From CAZCTC01 sp964501335 (lineage in GTDB: Bacteria > Chloroflexota > Anaerolineae > B4-G1 > SLSP01): a stretch of 64,000 nucleotides of DNA. This document shows positions 36,101-52,904 of the stretch, piece by piece. The stretch covers positions 106,281 through 170,280 of the forward strand of contig CAZCTC010000007.1 of the NCBI GenBank assembly GCA_964501335.1, read 5' to 3'. The notes below the pieces were generated by a model that was not told where the DNA came from, made no database searches, and saw only the letters and a list, made by a program, of their open reading frames with translations. Within the stretch, counting starts at the first letter, position 1. Each line of letters starts with the position of its first letter. A program made the position numbers and the translations under genes.

Positions 36101-38630
36101 GGACGCCGGGAGGCGTGGGCTGAAGGTGTTCATCGAGGGTGTAGACCCGGACATTGCCGATGGGATCGCCCAGCGGCAGGGTCGCCGCGCGGTCGGCGGG
36201 GATTTCATCGGGCACGACCTTGACCAGCGTGGCGCAGGTCGTCTCGGTGACGCCGTAGTGGTCCTGGACGATGCAGGCCGGGTTGAGCTGTTTGACTTTG
36301 GCGACGGTTTCCCAGTGGCTGGGCTCGCCGGTGAAGATGACCAGATGGCGCGGCACGATGGCGTCGGCGTCGGGGATGCTTTGCAGCGCGTCGTAGTGGC
36401 TGGGGACCAGTTTCAGGACATCGATGCGGTGCCGGCGGAAATATTCGACCAGGGCCGCCGGATCGGTGGCCCGTTCGTAAGCCACGATGTGCGTCGTGCC
36501 GCCGGTGGTCAAGGGAGCCCAGAACTGGATGGTGCCGAGGTCGGTGGAGAAGGTCGAGACCATGGCAAAGTGCATGCCCGGCGCAATCTTCAGGCGGGGC
36601 ATGATGCCCTGGAAATAGTTGAGATAGTTGCCGTGTTGCACGGCGACGCCTTTGGGGCGGCCGGTGGAGCCGGAGGTGAAGAGCACGTAGATCAGGTTCT
36701 GCGGCGTTACCCGGAGCGGCGGGTTGGCGGTGCTGAAGCCGGCCACGCGGTCCATATCTTTATCCACACAGAAGGTCTGCACGTCGGCCATGTCGGGCAG
36801 CGCTGCGGCGAGCGCCGACTCGGTGACGAGGATGCGGACGCCGATGTCTTCCATCATAAAGCGGATGCGTTCCGGCGGATAGAGCGGGTCGAGCGGAACA
36901 TAGGCGCCGCCGGCCTTGAGGATGCCCAGCAGCGCGACCAGAATGTCGAGCGATTTCTCCATGTAGAGGCCGACGCAGACATCCGGGCCGACGCCGAGCG
37001 TTTGCAGATAGTGCGCTACCTGATTGGCCCGTTCGTTGAACCGGCGATAGGTGTATTTTCCCTCTTCAAAGATGACGGCGACGGAATCGGGCGTGCGTTC
37101 GACCTGCTCTTCGAAAAGCTGGTGCAGGCATTGCACGGGGCGATAGTCGGCCCGGGTGTTGGTCCATTGGGCCACCAGCTCTTTTTGCGCGGCCGGGGTC
37201 AGCAGCGGCAGCTCCGAGATGTGGATTTCCGGCACTGCGGCGAAGGCGGCGAGCAGGGTAGTGAACTGATCGGTCATCTGAACGATGGTGGCTTCGTCGA
37301 AGAGGTCGGTGTTGTAGCTCAACAGCCCGAACAACTGGCCGTTCTGTTCTTCCAGCGCCATTTTGAGGTCGAATTTGGCGGCATTGCTGTCTACGCTCAG
37401 GAATTCCACCTCCAGCCCGGGCATTTGCAATTTGCCGCCCGGTTCGTTGTGGTAGATGAACATGACCTGGAAGAGCGGGTTGTGGCTGAGATTCCGTTCG
37501 GGGTGGAGTTCTTCGACCAGTTTTTCAAAGGGCAGATCCTGATGGTCGTAGGCGGCGAGCGTGGTGTCGCGTACCCGGGTCAGGAGTTCCAGGCCGGTGG
37601 GATCGCCGGTGAGGCGGGTGCGGAGGACCAGCGTATTGACGAAGAAGCCGATGAGCGGTTCGATTTCGACGCGATTGCGTCCGGCGATGGGGGTGCCGAC
37701 CAGGATGTCGTCGCTTTTGGCGTAGCGGCCCAGCAGGGTCTGGAAGACGGCCAGGAGCACCATAAAGGGCGAGGCATTGGCCCGTTGGGCCAGGGCATGG
37801 ACGGCCCGGGTGGTTTCCGGCGAGACGGCGAAGTGCCGGATCGCGCCGTTGACGGTCTGGATCGGGGGGCGGGGGCGGGCGACGGGCAGTTCGAGGACCG
37901 GCGGGGCGCCGGCCAGCTGGTCGCGCCAGTAGGTCACCTGCCGGTCCAGCACCTCGCCCTGGAGCCAGTTTCGCTGCCAGAAGGCAAAGTCTTCGTACTG
38001 GATGGCCGGTTCGGGCAGCGGCGAAGTTTCGTTGTTGCAGAAGGCGGTGTAGAGTTTGCTCAGTTCATTGAAGAAGAGGCCCATCGACCAGCCGTCGGTG
38101 GCGATGTGGTGCAGGGTCAACAGCAGCAAATGGTCCTGTTCGCCCAGCGAGAGCAGGGCGGCGCGGATGGGCCATTCTTCGGCCAGATTGAAGGGGCGGG
38201 CGGCGGCGGCGGCGATTTCCCGTTCCATGGCGGCGGCGCGTTCTGCGGCCGGGAGGGCGCGGAAGTCGAGCTGCGGCAACGGCAGGGAGGCGGCCGGTTG
38301 AATGAGGATAAAGGGTTCGTCGTTGCGTTCGCCGTAGGTGGTGCGCAGTACGGCATGGCGGTCGATCATTTCGTCCAGGGCGCGTTGCAGGACGGCGATA
38401 TCCAGGGGGCCGGTGAGGCGCAGGGCGTAAGGCAGGTTGTAAGCGGGGCTTTCGGGTTCCCATTGGGAGAGGAACCAGAGCCGCTGTTGGGCGAAGGAGA
38501 GCAGCGGGGGGGCGTCTTCGGGGCGGCGTTCGATTCCGGCGCCGGCTCCGGTTTTTTTGTTTTTGATATCCTGAAGTTTCTTCTGTAATAGAGCCCGTTT
38601 GGCTTCGGATAAGTTGTTGTCAGTGGTCAT
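33168..38630 (-). CDS. NRPS termination module C-A-T-TE fused to an MFS exporter; Cys thioesterase
   Basis: The 1820-residue chain reads C (HHIATDGWS near 175), A (YVLFTSGSTGRPKG near 650; A10 LNPNGKVDR near 994), T (FFDVGGESFKAIRV near 1049), TE (about 1100-1370), then a major-facilitator transporter (about 1368-1785) with 10-12 hydrophobic segments and the loop motif AGTIADRWDRRKVMIISD. In the TE nucleophile elbow, YGHCVGAALA, codon TGC at 35085-35087 gives Cys1182 where Ser is usual; Asp (VVGEGDRTT) and His (KAGHYFL) complete a triad. Cysteine TEs in obafluorin and sulfazecin synthesis close strained rings. The A pocket reads D-L-I-K-I-T-H-C-A (unassigned). The TE should release the peptide and the MFS part would export it. 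AAGGAA precedes the ATG; the next gene begins 4 bp after the stop. Confidence 0.92.
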   Translation of the reverse strand: MTTDNNLSEAKRALLQKKLQDIKNKKTGAGAGIERRPEDAPPLLSFAQQRLWFLSQWEPESPAYNLPYALRLTGPLDIAVLQRALDEMIDRHAVLRTTYGERNDEPFILIQPAASLPLPQLDFRALPAAERAAAMEREIAAAAARPFNLAEEWPIRAALLSLGEQDHLLLLTLHHIATDGWSMGLFFNELSKLYTAFCNNETSPLPEPAIQYEDFAFWQRNWLQGEVLDRQVTYWRDQLAGAPPVLELPVARPRPPIQTVNGAIRHFAVSPETTRAVHALAQRANASPFMVLLAVFQTLLGRYAKSDDILVGTPIAGRNRVEIEPLIGFFVNTLVLRTRLTGDPTGLELLTRVRDTTLAAYDHQDLPFEKLVEELHPERNLSHNPLFQVMFIYHNEPGGKLQMPGLEVEFLSVDSNAAKFDLKMALEEQNGQLFGLLSYNTDLFDEATIVQMTDQFTTLLAAFAAVPEIHISELPLLTPAAQKELVAQWTNTRADYRPVQCLHQLFEEQVERTPDSVAVIFEEGKYTYRRFNERANQVAHYLQTLGVGPDVCVGLYMEKSLDILVALLGILKAGGAYVPLDPLYPPERIRFMMEDIGVRILVTESALAAALPDMADVQTFCVDKDMDRVAGFSTANPPLRVTPQNLIYVLFTSGSTGRPKGVAVQHGNYLNYFQGIMPRLKIAPGMHFAMVSTFSTDLGTIQFWAPLTTGGTTHIVAYERATDPAALVEYFRRHRIDVLKLVPSHYDALQSIPDADAIVPRHLVIFTGEPSHWETVAKVKQLNPACIVQDHYGVTETTCATLVKVVPDEIPADRAATLPLGDPIGNVRVYTLDEHLQPTPPGVPGELCIGGRGVTRGYFKRPGLTADRFVPDPFSADPGARMYRTGDLAFFRSDGSLKLMGRTDFQIKIRGYRIEAGEIETLICEQPTVQDAVVLAREDTPGDKRLVAYVVPQPQQLAAYNIGALREALRQRLPDYMVPGVFVTLDAIPLNPNGKVDRFKLPAPEYTRVESGVEMVEPRTPAEEQVAAAWREVLGVEKLSVHDNFFDVGGESFKAIRVVRKIGSGVSVMDLFKYPTIAELAAQLSSGADKPAGLLHELTKPIPAAQKKLSLVCVPYGGGSAIVYRPLAEALPAGISLYALQIPGHDFSRADEATRPIEAVARECAAEIQRDIPGPVAVYGHCVGAALALAVARSLEEAGVTLTGVYLAGAFPTPRMPGKLFEWWNKIFPAEMRQSNRRLYEGLRVLGGFSETMAEEEIQFAVNSMRHDMREAEDFYTEADQTPAAAQIKAPILCVVGEGDRTTELYQERYRNWETYSSKVELAVIPKAGHYFLKHQSAELARVIADQRAVWQGERPIRQQAAPTAPRPLIAPNLLNFFIVALGQFASLLGSGLTAFALGVWIYNKTGDMGILANIQFFAFLPGILVLPFAGTIADRWDRRKVMIISDLIAALSTLALVYLIGTGQLQIWQLYVIECVGSIAGAFQLPAYLAAITQLVPKQYLGRANGLIQFTTASANILAPLLGAGLVVLIGLTNIILIDLTTCLFAVGTLFFIRIPDTLFFREEESLLREITGGWRFITKRPSFVAMVLFFTAFNYLVSLIIVLRTPIVLSVASETVLGTAMTLNAVGALIGGLMMGIWGGTRRRMNGMLGFALLYGLGTMLIGLRPEPAFFITGLFITGMAMSLLNAHWLALIQNKVGLELQGRVMAMNQMLGWAMMPLGFLTVNAIVQHLFTPLIGSSFGAALGAVIGTGTGREMGLTALATGGLIVILSALALRYRPLRDLEIIIPDAIPDAIAVTDKDALQDLIDRQQLTVEKGD

Positions 38631-38995
38631 ACATGGTTCCTTAAATTAAGTTGGGATATAGCGTCCCGCAAATGGTTTTTTTCGGTAAGAACCGACGCGC
38701 TGGATGGGGGGAGAGTTATTTTTATTCATTTTTTCGGCGGCTTCAGAAAGCCGCCGAAAAAATGGGCTTTGCTTTCCCTTGTTTTTCGGGCTCATCGCAT
38801 CGGCTGAGTTTCTCTGTTAGTGTGCATAAGAGATGGGACACGCCGGATATGTTTTAGCAGAAAAGTTTTATAAGGCCGGTTTAGGGCGCCCACGCAGGGG
38901 CGCCCCTACATGGGAGGGCCTTTTCGTAGGGGCGGCCCGATGTGGCCGCCCCTGGCCTTGGATGTTACCTTGTTTTACGTTTTATGTTTCCCCGG
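38631..38995. repeat. Intra-cluster gap with hairpin and GGGGCGGCCC repeat
   Basis: A hairpin at 38727-38764 (CATTTTTTCGGCGGCTT, loop CAGA) has full plus-polarity flanks. From about 38885 to 38955 lies GGGCGCCC, GGGGCGCCCCTACAT, TCGTAGGGGCGGCCCGATG, closely matching 51425-51495 and partly 4972-5000. At the end, TTTTACGTTTTATG (about 38973) and CCCCGGTCAGG overlap the stop of the upstream NRPS gene. No gene is seen. Confidence 0.75.
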
Positions 38996-45478
<6,483 letters not shown>

Positions 45479-45727
45479 CGTTCGTGTTCCTCGTTTTTTA
45501 TCTGTGCGGCGAGCATGTCTAGCGTCCCGCAGTCGGCTGTTGCCCGGTCAAAGACGACGCGCTGGCTGGGGAGAGAATATTTTTATTTATGTTTTTGCGC
45601 GCATAAGAATGCGTGCAAAAACATGGGCTTTTCCCCAGTTTTTCGGTTTATGGGAAGAGAATATTTTTTATTTATGTTTTCGGCGGCTTTCTGAAGCCGC
45701 CGAAAACATGGCTTTTTCAGATCGAGA
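45479..45727. repeat. Intra-cluster gap with two hairpins
   Basis: Hairpins lie at 45589-45624 (ATGTTTTTGCGCGCAT, loop AAGA, one G-U pair) and 45674-45709 (ATGTTTTCGGCGGCTT, loop TCTG), in tandem and both in plus-polarity flanks. TAGCGTCCCGCAG and GACGACGCGCTGG precede them. No gene is seen. Confidence 0.8.
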
Positions 45728-47056
45728 TTAGCTGGCGCTGATGAGTTCCGGTTCCTGGTTGGTTTCGGCGGTCAGGAGGTCGGCGATTTTGACGGGTTCG
45801 GTGGCGTGCCGCAGGGTCAACAAGGGGCGGCGGATGGTTTCCAGGTTGATGCCTTTGCGCAGGGCCAGGAGGATGCCGGCGGCTTCGGCGTAGTTTTCGA
45901 CTTCGATTACGGAGTCAAGTTGCAGCCGGGAGCGGGTTACGTCCAGGATGGTCTGGTTTTCGCGGACGGCGATGACGGGGATGTTGTATTTGAGCGCGTA
46001 GAGGACCGGGATTCCGCCGAGGCAGCCGGCCGGGGCGACGACGGCGGAGATGTTGTTGACGTTCAACATGTCGGCGATGCGGCTGCTGGGGTGGGTGCGA
46101 ATTTGCGGCGAGCGGCGCAGGCCGATGAGGATGCAGGCGAGTCCGCTGGCGGAGGACATTTCGCCGGCTCCGCGGGCATCGACGATGGAGTGTTCGAGGT
46201 CGAGCTGTTTGATGTTGATGAAGGGGGCGTGGGCGGCGGGGACGTGGTAGGTGCGGGTGATGAGGTGGGAGATGACGGATTCGACACCGCCGACGGGATT
46301 CGGGCAGCGGCCGGCAAAGTGATCGACGTAGGCATCGGGCGGCAGGTCCTGGACGTTGGTGGTGACGGCGATGGCGTTGACGCCGCGGGCGAGCAGTTCT
46401 TCACAGGCGCGGAAGAGCACGTCGGGGTGGTCGATGGTGCCGACGAAGGCGCCGGATTCGTTGCGGGCGCAGCGGCTGCCGATGGGGCTGTCGGTGATGA
46501 CGTAGTCCTGGATGTTGACGCCGTAGACGGCCCGGACGGTGTTGACGATGTTGAAGACTACGTCGAGGTTTTTGGAGGAGGAGCCTTCGATGATCAAGCC
46601 GACGCGATTGGTGTAAGGCAGGTGCAGGTTGACCTGGCCCATGCAGAACATGTCGATGACGGAGCCTTCGGTATAGACGACGTTGGGGTCGAGGCTGATG
46701 AAGTTCGAGGCGTTGACGGCATTGGGATTGGTGACGAGGTAGTCAGCGGCGGCGGAGAGCAGATTGGTCACGGGGGCGGCGTCTCCGGCATAGCCGCCGA
46801 TTTCGCAGCCGACGCCGGTGGGGATGATGCTGACAACGGCGCTGCGGCCGGGATAGAATTCATCTTTGACATGTTCTTCGAAGGGCAGCAGTTTGCCGTC
46901 GTAGGTGGTGGCTTCGACGGTGAGGGTTTTTTCGGTTACGCTGCTGATGTTCCAGCGCAGTATTTCGTGGTCGGCCAATCCGTGGATGATTTCCGGCAGG
47001 TCGGTGAGGGCCGGCAGTGTGGATTTCGACAATGTGAAAATGCGATTGTTGATCAT
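45728..47056 (-). CDS. DUF3326-family protein in the NRPS cluster
   Basis: The 442-residue soluble protein matches the DUF3326 pattern: SIIPTGVGCEIGGYAGDAAP (about 76-95), then LVTNPNAVNASNFI, GSRCARNESGAFVGTIDHPD, CPNPVGGVESVISHLITR, VPAAHAPFINI and VAPAGCLGGIPVLYALKYN. The family occurs in cyanobacteria, plants and some other bacteria and has no known activity; conserved Cys, His and Asp residues suggest an enzyme. The first 70 residues are extra compared with the conserved core. AGGGGA lies before the ATG. It is a single-gene unit between hairpin repeats, inside the NRPS cluster and on its strand. A role in making or altering a building block is possible but only inferred from position. 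Confidence 0.8.
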   Translation of the reverse strand: MINNRIFTLSKSTLPALTDLPEIIHGLADHEILRWNISSVTEKTLTVEATTYDGKLLPFEEHVKDEFYPGRSAVVSIIPTGVGCEIGGYAGDAAPVTNLLSAAADYLVTNPNAVNASNFISLDPNVVYTEGSVIDMFCMGQVNLHLPYTNRVGLIIEGSSSKNLDVVFNIVNTVRAVYGVNIQDYVITDSPIGSRCARNESGAFVGTIDHPDVLFRACEELLARGVNAIAVTTNVQDLPPDAYVDHFAGRCPNPVGGVESVISHLITRTYHVPAAHAPFINIKQLDLEHSIVDARGAGEMSSASGLACILIGLRRSPQIRTHPSSRIADMLNVNNISAVVAPAGCLGGIPVLYALKYNIPVIAVRENQTILDVTRSRLQLDSVIEVENYAEAAGILLALRKGINLETIRRPLLTLRHATEPVKIADLLTAETNQEPELISAS

Positions 47057-47554
47057 TTCGATTCCCCTTTTAATGATTTTGGTGGGTTAGCTGGAACTGC
47101 CGGGTTATCAGCAGTGAGCTGCTATGTTTTTAGCGTCCCGCATAATTTACCAGGAATTCACCGCCGAGACGCAGAGAAAAAGCTTATTTAGCGTCTCGCA
47201 GATGGTCGTTGCCAAATAAAATTTCCAAAGGGCGCCTTTGGGTCCCCCTGCTTCGCACCCCCTACCCCCCTTTCCCCCGAGGGAAAGGGGGGATAGTTAA
47301 GCATTTTGTGGCCCGCCGCGGCCGGCCACAAAATGCAGGTTATACTTCTTTTTTGTTCGTTTGTGAGAGATGGCCCTACCGGGATGGGGAGAGAGAATTT
47401 TTTTATTTATGTTTTTGCGGGCTTTCTGAAGCCCGCAAAAACATGGGCTTTTTTCTCTTGTTGTCCGGGCTCATTGCACTGGGCGATATTTTTTATTTGT
47501 GTCTTTGTGAGCTTTGGAAAGCCGCCGAAAAAATGGACTTTTTCCTCTCGTTTT
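47057..47554. repeat. Intra-cluster gap with several hairpins
   Basis: The content is: CACCGCCGAGACGCAGAG (about 47160); a CCCCCCTTTCCCCC / GGGAAAGGGGGG inverted repeat (about 47260-47293); hairpin 47301-47336 (GCATTTTGTGGCC arms); the common hairpin 47409-47444 (ATGTTTTTGCGGGCTT, loop TCTG); and a decayed copy at about 47500-47540 (GAGCTTTGGAAAGCCGCCG). The decayed copy ends next to the stop of the C-A(N) gene. No gene is supported. Confidence 0.75.
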
Positions 47555-49089
47555 TTAGTTTTCGGTCAGGTGGGTGAGCAAGGCGGCCAGGCTTTGGGTG
47601 CGGCGGTGTAATTCGGCGTAGGTCAGCTGTTCGTCTTTATAGACGGTTGCCGGCTGGTCCGGCTGTTCCTGTACGCGGGCGGCGAATTGTTCCTGAACGC
47701 TTTGGGGGGTCTGGTAATCCCGGGCGCCGTGGCTCCAATCCAGCAGTTGTTGTTGTTCGGCGGCAGCCAGGATCGGCTGGTTCAGGACGGGGCGATCGGG
47801 GTGTTGTAACAGGTTGGCCAGCAGGGCCTGGAAGTTGTATCCCATCCGGTAAATGGTATCGGCTTCGAAGATCTCGGTGTTGTATTCGAAGGTGACGGCG
47901 TGGTAGGTTACGGCCGAGATGTTGACGGCGAAGTCGAATTTGGCGGTTTCGGTCGTCTCTGTGGGGAGCATGCGGAGATGCAGGCCGGGGACGGAGAAAT
48001 CCACGGGATCGTCGAAGAGGGTCAACATGATCTGGAAGAGGGGATTCTGGCTGAGGTCGTGTTTGACGGCCAGGGCTTCGACCAGTTTTTCAAAGGGCAT
48101 GTCCTGATGTTCGTAGGATTCCAGGGCCACGCGACGGGCCTGTGCTACCAGTTCGCGGAAGGAGGGATTTTTGCTCAGGTCGAGGCGCAGCGCCAGGGTG
48201 TTGACGAAAAAGCCGATGAGCGTTTCGACTTCCGGCTGGGTGCGCCCTGCAATCGGGGTTCCGATCACGATGTCGGTCTGGCCGCTGTAGCGGGCCAGGA
48301 AAACTGCCAGGGCGGCCAGCAGGGTGATGAAGGGAGTGCTTCTTTCAGCCTGACTGAATTTGTCCATCATCGGCGTCAGGGCCGGGTCGAAGGGCATGCG
48401 GATGACGGCGCCCCGGAAATTCTGGGCTGCGGGGCGGGGGCGATCGGTGGGCAGCGTCAAGGGCGAGGGCAGAGGGGTGAAGTGGGCTTTCCAGTAGTCC
48501 AGATGGGGGCGCAGGGTTTCTTCCTGCATTTGTTCCCGTTCCCAGAGGGTGAAATCGACATACTGGATGCTCAATTCGGGCAAGGCGGCCGGCTGCCCGG
48601 CATTGAAGGCGACGTAGAGTTCCAGCAGTTCTTCGCGCAAGATTTTGGCCGACCAGCCGTCGAAGACAATGTGGTGCGCGTCGACCAGCAATTGATGCTC
48701 TTCGTCGGCCAGCCATACCAGTTGGGCCCGGATCAGCGGCAATTGCGTCAGGTCGAAGGGGCGGACGGCTGAGGCGATCGAGAGCTCGCGCAGTTTTTGG
48801 GATTGTTCGTCGGCCGGCATGGAGCGCCAGTCAAGGTGGGGGATTTCCAGCGTCAGCGTCGGGGCGATGGCCTGTACCGGTTCGTCGTTCTGGACCGTAA
48901 AGGTGGTGCGGAGGATTTCGTGGCGGCGGACGATCTCGTTCAGGGCGCGGGTGAGGGCTGCCACATTCAACGCTCCATAGAGCTGCCAGCGGATCGGGAT
49001 GATGTACATCGGGCTCTCCGGTTTCCATTGATCGAAGAACCAGAGCCGTTGTTGGGCAAAGGAGAGCGGAAAGGTTTCGGATGTGGGGG

Positions 49090-49093
<4 letters not shown>
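47555..49093 (-). CDS. NRPS condensation domain plus first ~60 residues of an adenylation domain
   Basis: The 512-residue protein is a full C domain (FPLSFAQQRLWFFDQW at the start; HHIVFDGWS near 142), the usual linker (ILAAAEQQQLLDWS), then only the A1 region: QEQFAARVQEQPDQPAT and LTYAELHRRTQSLAALLTHL, ending TEN. The A core is absent. The missing part begins precisely in the upstream gene (49090-50937), whose sequence starts MGIENQKQLIGLL; joining at the shared GAAAAC (Glu-Asn) gives an in-frame, normal A domain. The start overlaps the upstream stop as ATGA (4 bp), so both are translationally coupled. A trans-split A domain or a rearrangement are the two readings. The C domain itself looks intact. 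Confidence 0.85.
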
Positions 49094-50937
<1,844 letters not shown>

Positions 50938-51551
50938 AATTCCTTTTCCTTATTTGATGGTTCGTTGGTTGGGCGGGGCCTTTTAGCGTCCCGCGAATGG
51001 CTGTTGTCCGGTAAGAGACGACGCGCCGTGCGAAGCAGGGGGAGAGTTTTTTTATGTTTTCGGCGGCTTCAGAAAGCCGCCGAAAACATGGGTTTTTCTT
51101 TCCCTTGTTTTCCGGGTTTAATTGCATGGATTCAGGTGCATTTTGTTATGGAAAGATTAGGACTGGGGGCATGAAAGGAGGTTCCACCGGCTTCCATGTT
51201 TTTAACTCCCAGTGTTGCAGTTGTAAAATGCAAAATCAATCTGATAAGGAGCCTTCATCTTTAAAGGTGGCCCCTCGGATTATATAACAAAATGGCAGTT
51301 TGATATTTTTGGTTTTATTGTTATGAAATAATGCAGCAGTGGGAGAAGAGAATTTTTTGTTGGCGCGTACAAGGGATGGGACACAACAGATGTTTTTACG
51401 GAAATGATTTGACAGGTCAGTTTAGGGCGCCCACACAGGGGCGCCCCTACATCAGAGGGCCTTTTCGTAGGGGCGGCCCGATGTGGCCGCCCTTGATCCC
51501 AGAAGTTATGCGCGCCAAAACATAGGCTTTTTTTCCTGCTTTGGTCGTTTT
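50938..51551. repeat. Upstream region of the NRPS cluster with hairpin and AT-rich stretch
   Basis: A hairpin at 51054-51089 (ATGTTTTCGGCGGCTT, loop CAGA) follows TTAGCGTCCCGCGAATGG and ACGACGCGCCGTGCGAAGC. About 51180-51345 is markedly AT-rich (ATTATATAACAAAATGG, TTTTGGTTTTATTGTTATG), unlike the rest of the window. About 51421-51495 is the GGGCGCCC / TCGTAGGGGCGGCCCGATG repeat shared with 38885-38955. No gene is supported, and no convincing minus-strand promoter is seen. Confidence 0.65.
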
Positions 51552-52490
51552 TTACGTTGTGTGTTTAGAATGCGCGCGAAGAGTCAGATGTTGATCCAGG
51601 AGGGCGATGAGTTCATCCCGGGAGTAGTTGTGGCGGGGGTTGTCGTTTTCGTCGAGCAGTTTTTCCAGGAGGGCGTGGATGACGCGGTTTCCTTCCCATT
51701 GGGTGCCGACCAGATAGCGCAATTTGGGATGGGGTGAGAAGAGGGCGTCGTAGACGGCTATCGATACGATTTCGGGTGAGGAGGGTTTGCGGTTGGTTTC
51801 CGATTCGGGGGCATCGGCAGGGGCGGGCGGGGCGGGTTCGTTAAAGGCGGCGAGGACGGCGGCGGCTTCGGCGTCGAACGGCGGCTTTGCCCGTTGGAAG
51901 CGGGCGATGATGCCGTCTCTGGAGTTCTCGCCGACGTTGGTGATGATGCCGCCGGGTTGTACGATGCTGACCTGCACGCCGTAGGGGCTCAGTTCGAGGT
52001 TGAGGGCGACGGTGTAGGCTTCCAGGGCGTGTTTGGTCATGGTGTAGGGGCCGTAATATTTGCTGGTGATCATGCCGCCCTGGGAGCCGATGTTGACGAT
52101 GCGTCCCTGGGAGGCGAGCAGTAGATCCAGGAAGGTATTGCTCATGCGATGGGGGCCGAAGACGTTGATGTCGAAGATGTCGAACATTTCTTCGTCGGTC
52201 CAGGTGGTGAAGAGGCCCAGCCCGCCTACGCCGGCGTTGTTGACGAGGCCATAAAGTCCGCGGCCTTCTTTTACGATAAGGTCGTGGGCGGTCTGGATCT
52301 GTTGCGGGTTGCGTACATCCAGGTGGATGGGGGTGACGTGCTCGATTCGGGCCAGATCGGCCATGTCGGTTTCTTTGCGGGCGGTGGCGTAGACGGGATG
52401 GCCGCGTGCGGCCAGATATTCGGTGAGGTGGCGTCCGATGCCGCTGCCGGCGCCGGTGATTAAAATGGGGGCTGTGGGGTTCACTGACAT
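51552..52490 (-). CDS. Short-chain dehydrogenase/reductase
   Basis: This is a 312-residue classical SDR: cofactor motif TGAGSGIG (12-19), LDVRNPQQI (about 57), LVNNAGVG (about 82-89), the catalytic Ser region NIGSQGG and Tyr-x-x-x-Lys as YTMTK (about 149-153), then IVQPGGIITN. The order and spacing are normal; the C-terminal 70 residues are an extension also seen in family members acting on larger substrates. It would reduce or oxidise a carbonyl/alcohol with NAD(P)H. AAGGAG precedes the ATG. It lies just before the NRPS cluster on the same strand but behind hairpin repeats, so a link to the peptide is uncertain. Confidence 0.88.
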   Translation of the reverse strand: MSVNPTAPILITGAGSGIGRHLTEYLAARGHPVYATARKETDMADLARIEHVTPIHLDVRNPQQIQTAHDLIVKEGRGLYGLVNNAGVGGLGLFTTWTDEEMFDIFDINVFGPHRMSNTFLDLLLASQGRIVNIGSQGGMITSKYYGPYTMTKHALEAYTVALNLELSPYGVQVSIVQPGGIITNVGENSRDGIIARFQRAKPPFDAEAAAVLAAFNEPAPPAPADAPESETNRKPSSPEIVSIAVYDALFSPHPKLRYLVGTQWEGNRVIHALLEKLLDENDNPRHNYSRDELIALLDQHLTLRAHSKHTT

Positions 52491-52904
52491 GGGTTTTTCT
52501 CCTTTGTTTTTTGGTTTGGCTGCATAGATTGTAGCTTATTATTTGTGCAGGGCATTTTTGGCGTCCCGCAAGGGGCTTTTGTCCGGCTCGATGCGACGCG
52601 CAGGATGGGGGGAGAGTTTTTATTTTATATTTTCGTGCGCATCAGAATGCGCACGAAAATATGGGTTTTTTATCCTGCACGAGGGGGATTTTAGCGTCTC
52701 GCAAAAGGGTTTTTGTCCGGTTCGAAGCGAGGCGCGGGGTGGGGGGAGAGTTTTTTTGTTTATTTTTTTTTCGCACGCCGTCTGCGGCGCGCGAAAAAAT
52801 GGTTTTTTATCCTGGGCGGTCAGACCGGAAAACAAGGGGGGTAGAAAACATTTTTCGGCGGCTTTCTGAAGCCGCCGAAAAATGTTTTTTCTATCTTGAA
52901 CTTT
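52491..52904. repeat. Intergenic region with three hairpins
   Basis: Hairpins lie at 52627-52662 (ATATTTTCGTGCGCAT, loop CAGA), 52765-52800 (TTTTTTCGCACGCCG, loop TCTG, one A-C mismatch) and 52845-52888 (AAAACATTTTTCGGCGGCTT, loop TCTG, 20-bp arms). Two full upstream flanks (GGCGTCCCGCAAGGGGC and AGCGTCTCGCAAAAGGG) are visible. The third hairpin is longer than usual and ends 17 bp from the stop of the aldo/keto reductase gene. No gene is seen. Confidence 0.8.

Noticed and set aside
45806..47191. 461-codon plus-strand frame opposite the DUF3326 gene
   Set aside because: It is Asp/Gly/Val-rich low-complexity translation of the complementary strand; the minus-strand frame has a clear conserved family pattern.
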